NCBI GenBank assembly: GCA_006937955.1
Contig: SSNP01000025.1
Location: 4,417,686 to 4,481,685, forward strand
DNA length: 64,000 nucleotides
Origin: Pachypanchax playfairii
Lineage: Eukaryota > Chordata > Actinopteri > Cyprinodontiformes > Aplocheilidae
Direction: 5' to 3'
Every line of letters begins with the position of its first letter. Positions within the stretch are counted from its first letter, which is position 1. The notes below the pieces were generated by a model. It had not been told where the DNA came from and searched no databases. It saw only the letters and a list, made by a program, of their open reading frames with translations. Positions 35,771 through 49,440 of this stretch are shown piece after piece. A program made the translations under genes and the position numbers.

Positions 35771-37564
35771 TTCTCTGTGCTGATAGCAGTAGAAAATGTA
35801 ATACAGAAGCCAAGTTTGGACAAGATAAAAGCTTTGATGAGCTTCTGTTGATCATCAGCAAAAGAGGAAAGGAATAATCTACAAAACTGATTTTTTTAAC
35901 CAAAACAAACTGACACACTTTGGTTGTTGAACGAGATAATGAACGTTTGTTTTTAGTTCTTCAAAAGAGTAAGAGATTGTTCATATTGTTCAAAGTTCAT
36001 ATGATTCTAGGTAACAACTGTTGCATAGTTTGAAGTATTTTTTTTTTCCTTTAACATCAAGTTTAAAACCTGAATGCCACACAAAATACTCGGCACTGAC
36101 AAATATCAAAGTACTAATGGAGGAAACTGAAGATGCCGATTTAACTTAAATCCTGCTGAACATCTGTCAAGACTTCTGGTTTTTTATCACTTTCTCTGCA
36201 CACACGTCTGCTCACCTTAACATCAAACACATTCTCCACATTTCCCAAAAGCAGACAGAACCACTCAACAGCAGCTCACTCAAAGGGATCTCCTCCCTTT
36301 ATCTTTCCACACAGACCTCGCTGCTCCTTATCATTCCAAACCACAAAAAATGTGGAATACCCATCAGTTCCACGAAGGCAAATCAGACGAACAAATCCTA
36401 ATCCGACCACACATCTCTTTGCACTTTGTAAGGCTGAAAGAGAAACTATTTCACACATAACCTAAATGATGTTGCAGGTTAACATTCAGTCATGAAAACA
36501 AAAGTGAATGACACGTTGGTAGACAAAAACCACGTGCAGGAAGGACGGTAGCTTCAAAAAAACTACAATCTGCACCAAAGATAAGACTGATACAGAAAGT
36601 ATCTGTTGACCCTGTTCAGGTCTGAAAATACCCTGAAGGCAGGACACAGACTGGTTTCACTCAACCAGAAGCATCTAACATCCCTTCTCATTTTTATGTT
36701 TGGAGTTATTAAAATGAAAGATGACAAATCAACATTTTGACCATCTTACATTTGTTTGTGCAGAAATATATGTGAAACCTACTGACTGCATAAACTTTTC
36801 ACCTTACGATTTCTGTGTGAATTAACATGTTGAAATGTCTAACGTAGTTCCTGTTACAATTGCAAAACAACTGCAATGAAGAAACGTGCAAAATGGAAAT
36901 TGCTGACAAGACTTTTACATCAGGCTACATGTCTTATACTCTTATCTGTTTTAAAATTTATTGGAACAAAATAAACAAAGCAATAAAACCCTAAAAAGTG
37001 TGACTGTATCTCCGCCATGCAGCTCTAACTTTTTAAACAACTGCTTTTTTCAGTTTGGGCTTTTTATTCATTTTAAATCAATGTTATTTTCTTGGTAAAA
37101 GTTAACATGTTCTTGGAAAAGAAGGTTCATGAATATGCACCGTCACATTCAGCAGTCTGCACGGAGAACAAAGGAAGAAGACATTAACATTCCTACACAT
37201 ACTCTACACTCTGGTAGGGGATACACACGCACGCTAAAATTGTTGGACCACGTTTAGCTTGGATTACAGATCACATTCAAAATTATTTTCAGAAAATTAC
37301 ATTCTCCTATGTAAGAATATTAATTTATACTCAGGACAATTCTGTTTTCCAACCAAGAGTTAGTGATGATGATAGAAAATGTCCTTCCAGCATATACTAA
37401 AAATTCTCAATGGGTTCAAGATTTAATGGACAATGTATGTGGGAAAAGATGTTTTAGGCTGAACCTAAATCATTTCTTTTTTTTTTTCTTTTGGTACGTT
37501 CTTGTTGAGTGTGACATTATCATCTTGTTTGTTGTATTAAACTCAGGTTGTTGAAGAGGTGTAT

Positions 37565-37615
37565 TACCTTTTGCCGACATGTTTCGGCATCTTTCTTCCG
37601 CCTTCGTCAGAGCTG
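37565..37615 (-). repeat. GACGAAGG...CCGAAACATGTCGG repeat motif
   Basis: Read on -, CTGACGAAGGCGGAAGAAAG followed by ATGCCGAAACATGTCGGC has the form found near the ends of several vertebrate retroelements (GACGAAGG...GCCGAAACG). It also makes a small stem (GCCGA/TCGGC). The parent element is not identified. Confidence 0.35.
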
Positions 37616-40600
37616 TTCATCAGCTTCTCTTGCAGCCAGATTAGATTCTCTTTGTTTTAAAAGGCTGCAGCAGAAATGCTGCAATTTGATCACTGCCACC
37701 ATTTTTGGGTAACTTAGTGCTCGAGTGTTTAAAGAGCCATTGAGTGAGTCAGAAAACTGTGTAACAAAACATTCTGCATTACATTTTTTTTCCATTCAAC
37801 TAATGATTTATTGCAGAATGAGTGGATTTTTGGACTCTTTAATACTGACAGCACTGTTTATGTCACATCTTAACCTCACAAGAAACTCAGAACACTCAAG
37901 TCACAACATGATCTGAATGTTAATTTCTTTCTTTTATAAAAAAAAGAGTGCGTAAAACAATAAAACGCACATATTCTCATTTCCAACAGGTGTTTCATCC
38001 CTGGAAATCAGCTTTTGTTCAGTCACAGTGAGTATCAAGGATATGTTTTCACTGGAACATGATACAACGCTAACTAAATGCCCTACTGAGTCCCATGTAA
38101 ACATGTATAGTGTTGCTTTGCTCCGCCTCCTCACAGAGCTGCTGAAATAAACCCGAAGCTACAAACCTCACTTGAGACAATTTATAACACGGGCACGCAT
38201 GTAAATCACATGCAAATTTAAGAGACTAGCTAGAAGAAAAGAGATCTATAGAAGCAAATCAGTCTCAACCGGTTTCAATTTTAGAGGACACTGAATTCAA
38301 AACCCAAAACCTTGTGTGTTTTTTTTCAGAATTTCATTCAACTCTCCAGAATTTTAGTAAGCAATGAGTTATTTTTCATTGTTTAACATAGCTATTAGAA
38401 TTTTTCAAGGTGTAAAAAATAAATAAAAGCAATACCGTTAATAAGGTTATAAAATTAAAAGTCCAAAAAGTAGGTTTTAAAATTCAAATACAAAAACTTT
38501 TAAAAGTACTACTTTTTGTTCAGGTGACAACATTGTGGGACATGCGATAAGCAGTTAAAGCTGAACCAGCATCCATCCAATCAAATCATGCTTCACTGGT
38601 CACATGACGCTGATACATTGTAAAAAAAACAAATAACAAAAACAGGTTACTGAAATATTGGGGACTTGAACTCGATGGCAAAATCTTGATAAACATAATT
38701 TCACAGCATAAAATATTCAGTGTTTTAAATTCAGAATCTGATGAGACAGACCTGCTTCCATGGAGATCCAGTTACATCCAAGCTCACAGCAAGCCATCTG
38801 ATCTGAGGTCAGAGTCTGTGATCTAGTGTGCATGTGAGCTGAACCATTTCTCTCTTGCCAGACAATATCAGAATACAATGAAGTGACTGCTTTGGAAAAC
38901 TTGTGATTAAGGCCAGACTGAGATGTGTGTCCCGCTCTGGTCCTTCCAGCATCACGTTTCATACCACTGTATGACAAATGCACACAATAAGAACTATTTC
39001 TAACACATAACTGAAGACATACTGATTTTGAGGACTCTTAAACAACACAGATGTCCATGTAAACATCAGGCTAGTTTTGAATACTTTGTAGATATATAAA
39101 CTTAGCTCAAAACATCAAATAGATCTCTACATTTACATGAGCTGGAGAGAAAATAAATAAGTAAATCTGAACCAGGACTTGTTAACTTTCACATACTTCT
39201 TGCATCCTACAAAGCCAAATATCAGATTAAGTTTATTCAACAGAGGCATCCTGTTGTACACCTGATCAGTTTAATGAAATATTAACAGCAAATACTTTGG
39301 TTTTTTTTTTTCATTTGCTAGTAAAATATAAATCTGTTGTGTTTAATGGATCTAACTGCCAGGATAAAATCTAAATGTAGCTGCTACGTCCTGACGTAAG
39401 ATTAAAATCGAGTGTTTTTCTAAGTGGAATGTTTCATTCAGGAGCATCGCTCTTTAAAACTAATCTGGAGATTCAGTAGCTTAAGTAGTTATTACAGAGG
39501 CTTTTGAGGTCAAGCTGTCATCCAAAATAAAAACCAACTTCTTTAAACAGAAGTAAATAATAAAATTTAATTCAATAGAGGATAAAAATTCCTTTTTAGA
39601 TCCAAGACTTCTGGTTTGAAGAAGTGGTTGAGACTGAGGTGAAAAACGAGGGTTTTCTCTCCATAAAATGCCGCAAGAATAAATTCTTAGAAAAATACGT
39701 CCACTGATTTTAGTCAATTTTAGACAACGTTTGTGAAAGTGTTTGAAAGATGAAGGCAGAAAGACGCAAAGAGAGGGAGGCGTCCCGAGGGGGGTGGGTA
39801 GACTGTGGGTGGAGGCCAGTACCAGACAACTTTCCCAGCTGACCACAGCAAGAAGCCTTCAGCTCAAAGGTTAATACAACAGAAATTGATTTGACACACT
39901 AATAAAACGTTACAGACAGTCTTACCTCAGGTCGTACCACATGCACTTAAAAGCCTCTTTATCCCATTTGCACTATAATGTTGTGAATATGTGCAGCCAT
40001 ACACACACACACAATGAACAGAAATTTTTTAAAAAAAGTAGACGACTGCGCGCACACACAGTCCTGTGGGGCCCCTAAGAGAGTATTATATAACATTACC
40101 CCTGACATATCAAGTGATTTCATGCACCTAGAGGCAGGACAATTGAGCCATTTGTTCAGCAGGGCAAAAATAGCCACCACCACCCCCCCCTCACTTCAAT
40201 GCCGTCTACTATTACTACCATTACAACCAGAACTGTGGGACTGCTTGACTGCTTGCTTTCTAAAGTAAAATATTACTTTAATATCTCTGCAAAAGGTATT
40301 GTGGCTGTTAAATCTGTATAACCGCATCAACTGGGGAACACGAAAACACTTGACTTACTGAAAATTCAAAGCAGTACAAGTGAGTACCCACTGAACCAGA
40401 AATCCCATTGTAGTATGTAATTCAGTGATATATTACCGGTTCACTTAATGAAGACCAAACCTGTTTATTTAATGTTAAAATGTCATCAGGTTAAGCACAC
40501 GGACTGAGAAAGATTAACTGCTGACAGTAAAATGCTTGATTTTATTTTCAAGCTTTCCTTGTTCCTTTATGAGGGGATAGCTACTTGTTTTTGGTGAATA

Positions 40601-41170
40601 AACAGTATAAACTGGAGTAGAAAGCAGTCAGGGTCCTCCATGTTTGGAGAGTCAGATAGGAGTTTTGATAAGTGAGTGAAAGAGTTGTTTAGTTAACACC
40701 GTCATAAACAGTGATGAGAAACGGTAGTTGCAACTTTTAAAAATAATTTAGTTACATATTAACAGAAAACTGAACTGATACATGAATCAAGTATTATTCA
40801 CTGTGGAATATCAATGGACATATTTGTTAGGTACTCTTTCCATCACCTCTGTTGAAACATAACGTCTGTAAATAACTCTTCCTCCTTTGGCTCTACGAAT
40901 CAGCAGGAACAATCACAATCAGCTGACCAAAGTATTTGGAAACCACAACCAGGAAGAAGACATGTGATATCCACTACAGCTATTACATTCAACTCTGTTG
41001 TTATGGGTCCCCAAAAAGGATTTTCTATTCTGCTTTGTGAACCAGAGAGGACTGGTGGAAGAACAAAAAAATTAAATATGAACAAATGGAATCAGACTGT
41101 ATGCATCATAAATACTTCTGTGCTCAGTGGGATTTTCTCATCCCATTTCAGTATGTTAAAAACATATATG

Positions 41171-41445
41171 TACATACACTATATTGCCAAAAGTATTGAA
41201 ACACCCCTGTAAATCATAAAATTTCAGTATTCCAATCACTTTCATGACCAAAAAAAAAAAAATCAAGCACTTGGACAAGCAGGTGAAATAATGTGTCACT
41301 CTCAGGAACTGAGTGAATTCCAGCATGCTACTACGATAGGAAACTACCTCTGCAATAAATAATTAGTCTAGTGATATGATAATGAAGTGGAAGCAACTGG
41401 GAACAACAGCAACTCAGCAGTGAAGCGGTAGGTCATGTTAACTCA
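41171..41445 (+). mobile_element. Truncated, mutated Tc1/mariner-type transposon relic
   Basis: It starts with TACACTATATTGCCAAAAGT, the end of a Tc1-like family that I recognise as widespread in teleosts. The 5' untranslated part (ATTCCAATCACTTTCATG...AATCAAGCAC) is followed by the beginning of a Tc1-type transposase reading CHSQELSEFQHATTIGNYLC from 41294, which then hits a TAA stop. Degenerate sequence still aligns to AAGTGGAAGCAACTGGGAAC and CAACTCAGCAGTGAAGCGGT (a 'KWKxLG...TQPRSGR' region) before the match ends near 41440. The catalytic DDE part and the other terminus are absent, so it is dead. Confidence 0.75.
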
Positions 41446-41525
41446 TAGAATTTACATTCTATTTTTGTCAGTATAGTGCAGAAAGTCTGAAAAAAAAGCC
41501 ACCAGTTTCACATCTAAAATAACAA

Positions 41526-41590
<65 letters not shown>
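41526..41590. repeat. Compound (CT)n(CA)n microsatellite
   Basis: About 10 CT units (41526-41546) run directly into about 22 CA units (to 41590). It lies about 80 bases after the Tc1-like relic, in the hdac7 5' intron. Confidence 0.95.
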
Positions 41591-41592
<2 letters not shown>

Positions 41593-43973
41593 CCAAAATC
41601 TAAGCTAAAAATGCCTTATTTTGAGTTCATGTTAGAGAATACACACATCTATCAGCGAGGCCTCAGAGTGACGTCCCATTGACACAAACAGGAGAACGAC
41701 TGGGTGACGAATACATGGGAAAAAACATGATCACTCTTTAGCTTTAGCGCAGGCATGGAAATTTTACAAAAAGTTTACCAAAGCTTTTGTCAAGCTATCA
41801 CCAGCTACATTTTTGGTGATTGAGAAACAGCTTAGATTATGCACATCTGTTATGAAGATAAACATACATTTAAAGATGCGATGCCTTTACTGAACAAGGC
41901 TTCTAAAAAACCTCACTGCAGAGCCCATCAAGCCTTGAGGGCTTGGACCTCATGTCCATCTCCAGGAACATAAGCATGAAAAATGATGTGTAATCATGTA
42001 TAATGCTTAATCTGTACTTTTCGAAAACAATTCACACACAATAAAAACAAAAAAGGGGGGCTTAAAGATACCCCAAATAACTGATGGTCATTTGCTCTCA
42101 TGTTGTTGTTTTCTATAGAGTTTTTTTTTAGGAAATTGCAACTGAAGATTTATGTGAAAAGCTTGTTCTAAGATAAATAAACTTTTGTCTTGTTGGTTTC
42201 TTTTTCATGTATCTTAAAATTAAGGATCTGGTCTGTTACAGAGGAACCAAAAACACTGAATCAAGAGGAGCATCATCATGCTGATGACTAATTTTATTAA
42301 CAGTCTGTGTAGTTTAATGACCTGTTTAAACTCTAGAAACTTTAAATATGATGGTTTCACACGATAAATAAAACTCCCTTCACTAGACTGCTTACTATTT
42401 TTTAAATTGTAGAGGTGCAGAATAGTGGTGTTGTTTTGGCTCCGTCTGATTTCGTTTTTTGTTATAAATTATTTACTCAGATAGAACCAGATCAGTCTGA
42501 ACATATATTTTTTTACCCTTAATAAAGCATTGCATGTCTGCTGTGACTTTTTACATGCAGGAGAGAGATAAAGAGATAAATGAACAAAATATAAAACAGA
42601 GTACGTCTGGAAGGCCAGTGTCAGTTGCCCCGCATGGGCAACACACGTGTAACCAGACTCTGCAGCCATAGCCATGACCTTACCGGCTTTTTCCACAGAC
42701 ACACACACATCTACACACGCACACACAAAGCACATACTGGGTTCTTGGTTCGCATACAGTCAGCCGAGCCTGGCACGGCTAGAGCCAGCTCCCATTCAGA
42801 GACACGTATTGTAATCCTACACAGTGTGATCACGCAGGCATGCTTTACAGGAAAGAAGGCTAATCTAAAGTAACAGGCAGGACACAAAGAAACAGCCAGG
42901 TGACTTGATTCTTATGGGTGGAGCGTTGGATCGAATTTTTGGTCTGCTGATCAAAGGTTGAAAAAAAAAAACTTCTTTCCCTTGTCAACACCAATCTGAG
43001 TAACCACAGTGTCTCTAGAGTTATTTACAGTAGAAGAAGAATGGAGACATTTTTACCATGGGCAGGTAGAGCATAGTTATCACACGGAAATCTGATGTTT
43101 TCATATTAGGATCTTATTCTGTTGTGGAATAAAGCGTCTCTGAAGATATGAGTACTCTCAGGTTCACACCCTCATCCTCATAATAGTGGTCACCCCTGAT
43201 GTTTTCCCTGTCCAACCACCTCAAAGTCTAAAACAGGAGCAGCTCAATTTATTTAGCAAAATTAAAAATAAATACGTGAATAAAATGTCCCTATTGTGTA
43301 TATAAATCCAGATCTTTGTTGCTGTGCATCAAAAGAAACCACACGATAAGCAGCTTAAATCCTGACTGTAAAACTTTTAAATTATATGAAGACAAAAAAA
43401 AAAAATCCTTCAGCTGTGCTACATTTTGACACTAATGACATACTATATTAGTACACGTCCTGCTTGGCTAATTAGAACGTAACCTTTCAAACTCAGAAGC
43501 AGGAGAGAGAGAAAAAAATCATTACAAACCTGAGTTAAATTGAACTTTCACATTTTTTTTAGGCTTGTGATACTTAAACTAAACTTGCTCGTGACCTGCA
43601 GTAAAAGTCATTTCTAAACCCGCAGTTGAAAAAACACACAGGGTGTGAGCACACAACATCTTTCCAACTAGGGCAACACCTGTTCTGTGCTTTCCTGCAG
43701 AATCAGACTGCTTAGATCATTCTATGACCTGCACTGGAAAAACTGCTGTCATCCAAACTGTGTAACATTTGTGTAAACACAGTAAAAAAAAAAGTGTTGT
43801 AAAGACGACAAGATGCAGATCTGAGGACTTGACTGTCGACTGGCAGCATTTTTCCACATTCCAACACTAACCTCCTACCTTTCAGTGCTTAAATTTTAGC
43901 ATTACACAACAAAACTATTTATTAGCTTAAAGCTGGTATTTAGCACGTTGTCTTAAGAGGTTAAAAGTACAAC

Positions 43974-44038
43974 CTGTCACTGTCTGAAGTATGGTGTCTT
44001 GTCCGTTTCTATGGTGTTCCCAGAGGGGCTGATTCCAT
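43974..44038 (-). other. hdac7: Candidate second non-coding exon of hdac7
   Basis: A strong acceptor (CCCCTCTGTTTGTCCCTGCAG) precedes 44038 and a weaker donor (GACAG then GTTGTA) follows 43974, giving a 65-base exon. It starts with an ATG that opens a nine-codon upstream ORF (MESAPLGTP, stop). It fits the gap between the promoter exon and the first coding exon, but only splice signals support it. Confidence 0.35.
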
Positions 44039-44931
44039 CTGCAGGGACAAACAGAGGGGAAAAATGAATGAACAAAAGCTGCAGATCTCATTGTTGTGTT
44101 TTTGTTAAATACTCATATCACTCCCTCTATTCATAGTAGCAACCAATAAAGGCAGATTAAAGTCACAAAGGAGATAATGTTAGTTGGAGGTTTGTAGGAG
44201 ATTTGATATCTGGATACAATGAGCTGCAGCTGTGATGCAAGAGGCACAGTTCCATTATTTGAAACAGATTTACAAAGAAACCGCCTGCGTGCACTAAGAT
44301 AAAAGCATGCAAATTCTGCGTCTGAATGTTTGAAAACGTAATAATAATCCGCTTCTGCCAGTTTGTGCGCACTGTGCACGTTGTGCACGGGTTGTTTCTG
44401 AACTGACTTCCAAAAGAAAAAAAAACTGTTAGGTTGCAGTAAGTTAAGAAAGTTTAAATTTCCTACAAGACGGTTAGTGTGTGAAACTCTTACAACCAAC
44501 ACTTTTAATATTTCTAGTGATTTACGCCGCACGCACGTACCTCTGCGTAACAGCGGCTCTTTCCTGCTTCATTGCCGTTTAAACTCTTATTTAGATGATA
44601 TCGCTTTAAGAACTCTAACTTAGAAGTGAAAGCTACTAAAAACTGTCTGACAATATCAATAGTAATTGTTTTGTTCTCTAATAAAAAATGATGCAGCGGT
44701 CTAAATTTAGATCGAATAAATAAATACAGTCGAATAAGTTTAAAAGATTTAAGAGGTGAGGCGTTTTACCGAGCGCTGATCTGCAGTCAAACAAAACACC
44801 TGTGCAGGTTACAACCACTGTCTCGCATATTCCTTTTATAAAAAAAAATTACATAAACAGAAAGTTTAAACAAACGTCCAATACAACCCAAAGTTGTTCC
44901 CATCAGTTCTTTCACGACCGAAGTTTCATAC

Positions 44932-45200
44932 CTTGTGCGTATGGAGACGCAGAAACAACCAGAACAACTCAAAGTCCAAACCCTTGAAGATAATCCTCCC
45001 AGTACCGACTCGGTTTCAGAGCGTTAAACGAGTCCTTTCGCTTACGACAGAGCGAAAACCTAACGGGAGGTGATGGAGCGATCAGCTGGTGCTTTCAGTA
45101 AAGTCTGTGCAGAAGAGGAGGAACTGAAAAGTGACTTAACGGAGGCAAGTTGCAGAAAAGAAAGTCCGGCCCCTCAAACTGCTGCTCCCTCCCCCTCCGC
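44932..45200 (-). other. hdac7: Candidate first (non-coding) exon of hdac7
   Basis: Transcription from the GC-rich region would give an exon ending at a good donor (CACAAG then GTATGA at 44932). Other donor-like sites (GCTCG/GTAAAA near 44768 and CGCAGAG/GTACGT near 44541) could serve alternative first exons. The upper limit of the exon is approximate. Confidence 0.4.
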
Positions 45201-45260
45201 TCTCCCGCTGACAGAAATAGCCGGCGAGGCGGGCCCCACCCAAAATAGCCTTGACTTCAC
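45000..45260 (-). promoter_or_regulatory. hdac7: Probable hdac7 promoter, GC-rich
   Basis: This is one of the few GC-rich, CpG-containing stretches in an otherwise AT-rich window. It carries GAGGCGGGCC (GC-box-like, near 45226-45235), CCGGCGAGG and C-rich runs, and no TATA box in a suitable place. It lies just upstream of a good splice donor on the hdac7 strand and has no competing gene next to it. The start site is not fixed. Confidence 0.55.
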
Positions 45261-47489
45261 ACGGACTTTCAAGACTATTGTTTTCCTGCACCGACTGGCT
45301 TCCAGCAGATGTGGCTCATGCAGTGCGCTCCAAGCTTCTTTCCTCTGACTCTTTTCTTTGCACACAACAGGGACTTTGTAACATATGGAGAAATGGCTCC
45401 AACGCTGTGGCTCCATCTGCTGTCAAAAACCTCCAGAAAACCTTTTGTAAGCAGTGCGGGGTCTTCAACACTGAGCTGTCGTTGTGCGCATGTCTGGAGT
45501 GATATCATTTTTGTTCACATTTAAACTTTTACATCTACTCAATAAAATGATATAGCATGATATAGTACAGCTATGGTCTGATCGTCTGGATTAAAATAAA
45601 ATAATGTAATTTGATTTGGGCTCTTTTTGACGTCATTTAGAGAAAATGGATGAACATTAATGTAAAAGTTTCCTTTGCACGTACAGACCTATGAGGTCTG
45701 CAAAGATTTTCTCAGGAAGCAAAAATCTATGTAACCTCATTTGGTTTTCTTCAAAATGTTGACTTCCTGACACAGATGTCTGTAGCTGAAAGTTTTCATC
45801 TGTCTGTTTTGAATAGGGCAGGACCACATGAAGTCACTAAGGAAATTACAGTAAGTTGTGAAACAAAACTATCACGTTTACTTGATTGCAGACAGTGGTG
45901 CGTTAACACTCCCTGCCTGATACCACAGTTCCATGGCAGCTTTATTTCTAAATCTTAGTTACATTTTAGTCAAGAATTGCAGTCTTACCTTTTTGAAACA
46001 CGTAGAGAGTTTAGAACAAAACTATTTGACTGAAGATTTTCACTCAAAGCAGATGCAGAAATCTATAAAAACTCTTGATTCTTATTTTTAGCTTTCAGGG
46101 AAAGGGGGGGGGGGCATTGTGGGTTGAACCCTCATGAGGAAATATTTGAAATGTTTGAAATGTTTGCTTTCAGCATTGCAACAATGTGAAACATTAGCGT
46201 ACCAATTCTGCAAACAGCTTTTCTTGGTATCACTCCATGAATTCACCAAACTGCTCAAACTGCGTACAGCTGTAGTCTATGGTATTAAAACTGTATTTAA
46301 ATAGCTCATGTGGTGTGGGATTAAAACCTAATCTGATTTAATCAAAGCTAATACAGGCCTGTTATGAGACAGAATGTGCCAGTATACTGTAACTGTGACT
46401 AGTCTGCAACAAAAAAGACTCGGGGAGGATTTTCTTTGAATTTTCAGTTTAAAAAAGTAAGATTTTATAGATGGAGATCTTTCACTCTGGTCTGTTTAAA
46501 CCCGGCCAGCTACAACATGAGGTAACTTGTCTTTTGTTTGTCATGTCAGTGGTCTTCTATTATACTGAATACTTCAACTTATTTTAGTTAAATATGTTTC
46601 TTAAGTCCGTCTTTAAAACTTTATAGTCCTAATATTCTCCAAATGAATGGGATTATAGTTACGTACCTAAAATGTATATGGCTGAGACCGCAAATAGAAA
46701 CACTGTAGACTTCAGTTCATAAAGCTGCAGCAACAACAACTTTTATTATGTTCTTTGCAACCAAGATGATGAAACAGAAGATTCTACAAAATACTGTTAG
46801 CAAATTATTGAACTTGTCTACAACAAGCATTATGTGTCTGTTCTGACCAAAACTATGAAGTCTGATTCATTCAAGGTTCCGAGAGGAATTTTGAACTTTT
46901 TTTTTTTATCATTACATGTTCTATCCAAAGGAAAATTAAATAAATAATGACAAGTATTTAAATAATGACAGATTTGGCTATTGCATATTTTGTTTTAAGA
47001 AGCGCAGTTAAATTGTATGATTTTAGAAAGAATATTAAAATGTTTGTTTTCATGAAAACAAAAAAGAGTTCTTTGTAAAAGCACAGCATCACATATTAAC
47101 ACTTATAATGTAATAATTTAAACATATATTGTTTAAAATTGTCCTTTAATATTATACAGACTGACTGCCCCGATACGTTCAAGTAAATCACTCTGTTATC
47201 TGTAAAAAGGCCTTTTGACTTTTTATCTGAGTGATTCTTGATTCCCGACACATTATTAGGAAGCTCTGTTATGATTCTATTGTTGGCCGTTAAAATGAAG
47301 TTCAGGAAATAAAAAACAGTCAAACTGAGTTTATAACATGTTTGTTTTGTAATGAACTTCTGTGAAGCTCAAACTGTAGAAAACTACAACAAAAATCACA
47401 AAACTGGTACAACAAATCTGAACCTGATATAATTCAATCCCACTTTTAAAGAATGTTACATCAGTTAATTCTGTGAATCTGTAGACGAC

Positions 47490-47531
47490 ACCCCCCCCCC
47501 CCCCCCCCCCCCCCCCCGCGCGCGCCCCCCC
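47490..47531. repeat. Poly-C tract with GCGCGCG interruption
   Basis: 28 C's (47490-47517) are followed by GCGCGCG and a further seven C's. Such runs form unusual DNA structures and are error-prone in sequencing, so length and interruption may be partly artefact. Confidence 0.9.
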
Positions 47532-49440
47532 GAGTACTGACGAACACACAGCACTGATCTTTCCAGCCTCTACTTGAGGAAGTGTAGCATCCTGTCGATA
47601 CTAGCACACCTCACTGTTTATGGGTTTTACTGCGGTAAATGAAATGATATAATAAACGAGAATCTTTTCAAGTATTTCCAAGAAACTAAAAGCCGTTTGC
47701 TTGTAGCAGACTCTTACAGTTACTGACGTTAAACACACTGAAAATTGTGCAGCATGAGTAAAAGACCTGTTTGCCTTTTGATCATATCTGTAAATTTTCT
47801 GCAACTTAAAACTTGTAACATTCTAAAACAGAAAACCATCACAGTCCTTCATAAATCCAGAACAAGTCACAACAAAACTAAAGATGTTTGAACAAAACTG
47901 GAATACATTTTTACTGCATTTAATTTATTTTGTACTTCAATGTGTTTTTGTCGCTTAATCAGATTTATTTTCCACTTATTCTTCTTGCACTTGCATATTC
48001 AGTTCCATCTTCATAATACTGTTTTGATTTTTTTTTTTGGAACAAGAAAAATGACCTTTTAGAAGAGTTTCACTTGCACTTCTGAATGTTTTCCCCCACT
48101 TTTAACCGTCTTTTAGTTTCCACAGAGCTCAAGCGTGTTTATCCTTTTTTCCGATCTCGGCATCAGCCAGGTCAACAACTGATGTTTCACACCAATATTG
48201 AAACTGAGAAGTGTGCGTCTGTCTACTGCTGGGGCTTCTGCATCGTCCGCTCGCTCACCCTTGGGTGCCTCTTTGAAACTGGGGGGAACCCAGCATCATT
48301 CCCAGAAGCCCTCAGTGTGTGGGTGGACATAACTACACAAAAGTGTATGAGAGACTTCTGTGTGTGCAAGCATAGATGTGTGTGACATTCTGCGCATGCA
48401 CATGTGTGTATGTGGTTAGTCCATTCAATTACACAATCCACCATGCAGTCTGAATCACATCCGGTTTTAAGCTGAAAATAACAAAACCACAGGGTGACAG
48501 AAAAGCAGCGCAGCAGGCAACCGCCCACGGGGAGAGAGGAATACATCTACACACACACACACACACTCAGTCCAGCATCGGTCAGTTGATTTTTTTTCCA
48601 CAAACAACATCTGTAATGCAGAAAAAAGAGATTTCCTCTATAAAACTTGTGACGATCATGTTTTTTGGTTTTAAACAACAACAAAGAAAAACTTTTCAAA
48701 CTGCTGCAATTCTTCACTTGTGAGATCCTTTTAGAAAAATATCCTCGATTTAAAACACAAAAGCTGCAACACAATTAAACAGAAAGTTTGAAATCAATGA
48801 ACGTTTTTAGAAACCTGATCAGTCATCCTTTAGATGTGAATCAAACTGAAATGATACTGTTAAAAACAGCCAGTCTGACGTAGGTTCTGTGGTGCTTTCT
48901 TCAGTATACTATATGGGGCAGGATGTGGTCAACTGTGCGCTACAAAGCTGCCTCCCACCTGCAAAGATGTGCTTCTGCTACACAACTACAATTAAGATAA
49001 GACGGGATTCTGCACATGAAAGAAAAAAGAAAGAACGAGTGCAAAACTAAAGTGCAACCTTCCCAGAATGACATTCAGATTTCACAAGGCGACAGTTCAG
49101 AGCTGGATATTGATCCAAAGATGAGTTCAGTTCATCCGAGATGCTTTTCTACACCAGCAAACTGTTCAAATGTTTAAATGAGTGTGTTGATAATTTGTAA
49201 GGGATTTTTTTTTGGAAACTCATTTATCTAAAACTTTATTTGACAAGTATGAACAATGTATTGAAATACACAACAGATATAAATGACCCTGTTTTACATA
49301 ACAAGGAAAGATTCTGTAAAGATTCAGTAAACTTTTTTAATAAAGTTCTAGTCCAGTCTTAGTGCAGCCACTTTAAAAACAAGTGATGTCCGTGATAAAA
49401 AAAAGCAGAGAATAAAAGGACATGAACAGAAAGGTGCAAT

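Larger units (their letters stand above)
22896..43973 (-). other. hdac7 large 5' intron
   Basis: About 21 kb separate the first coding exon from the most likely upstream non-coding exons and promoter. It holds a 696-bp MITE-like element (26996-27691), a promoter-like cluster (30081-30131), dispersed-repeat fragments near 32.3, 35.0 and 35.5 kb, a Tc1-like relic (41.17-41.45 kb), CT/CA microsatellites and CA-rich simple sequence at 24.5-25.3 kb. I found no other exon with domain support. Long introns of this kind often carry enhancers, but conservation cannot be judged here. Confidence 0.55.

Noticed and set aside
36276..36458. 60-codon - strand frame that looks protein-like
   Set aside because: Considered as an exon or element relic, but no family, splice sites or second segment could be found.
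39481..39846. 121-codon - strand frame
   Set aside because: No domain and no convincing splice or start context; probably a chance frame.
44131..44532. 133-codon - strand frame in the hdac7 5' intron
   Set aside because: Composition is unremarkable, there is no recognisable domain, and an intronic position is the simpler explanation.
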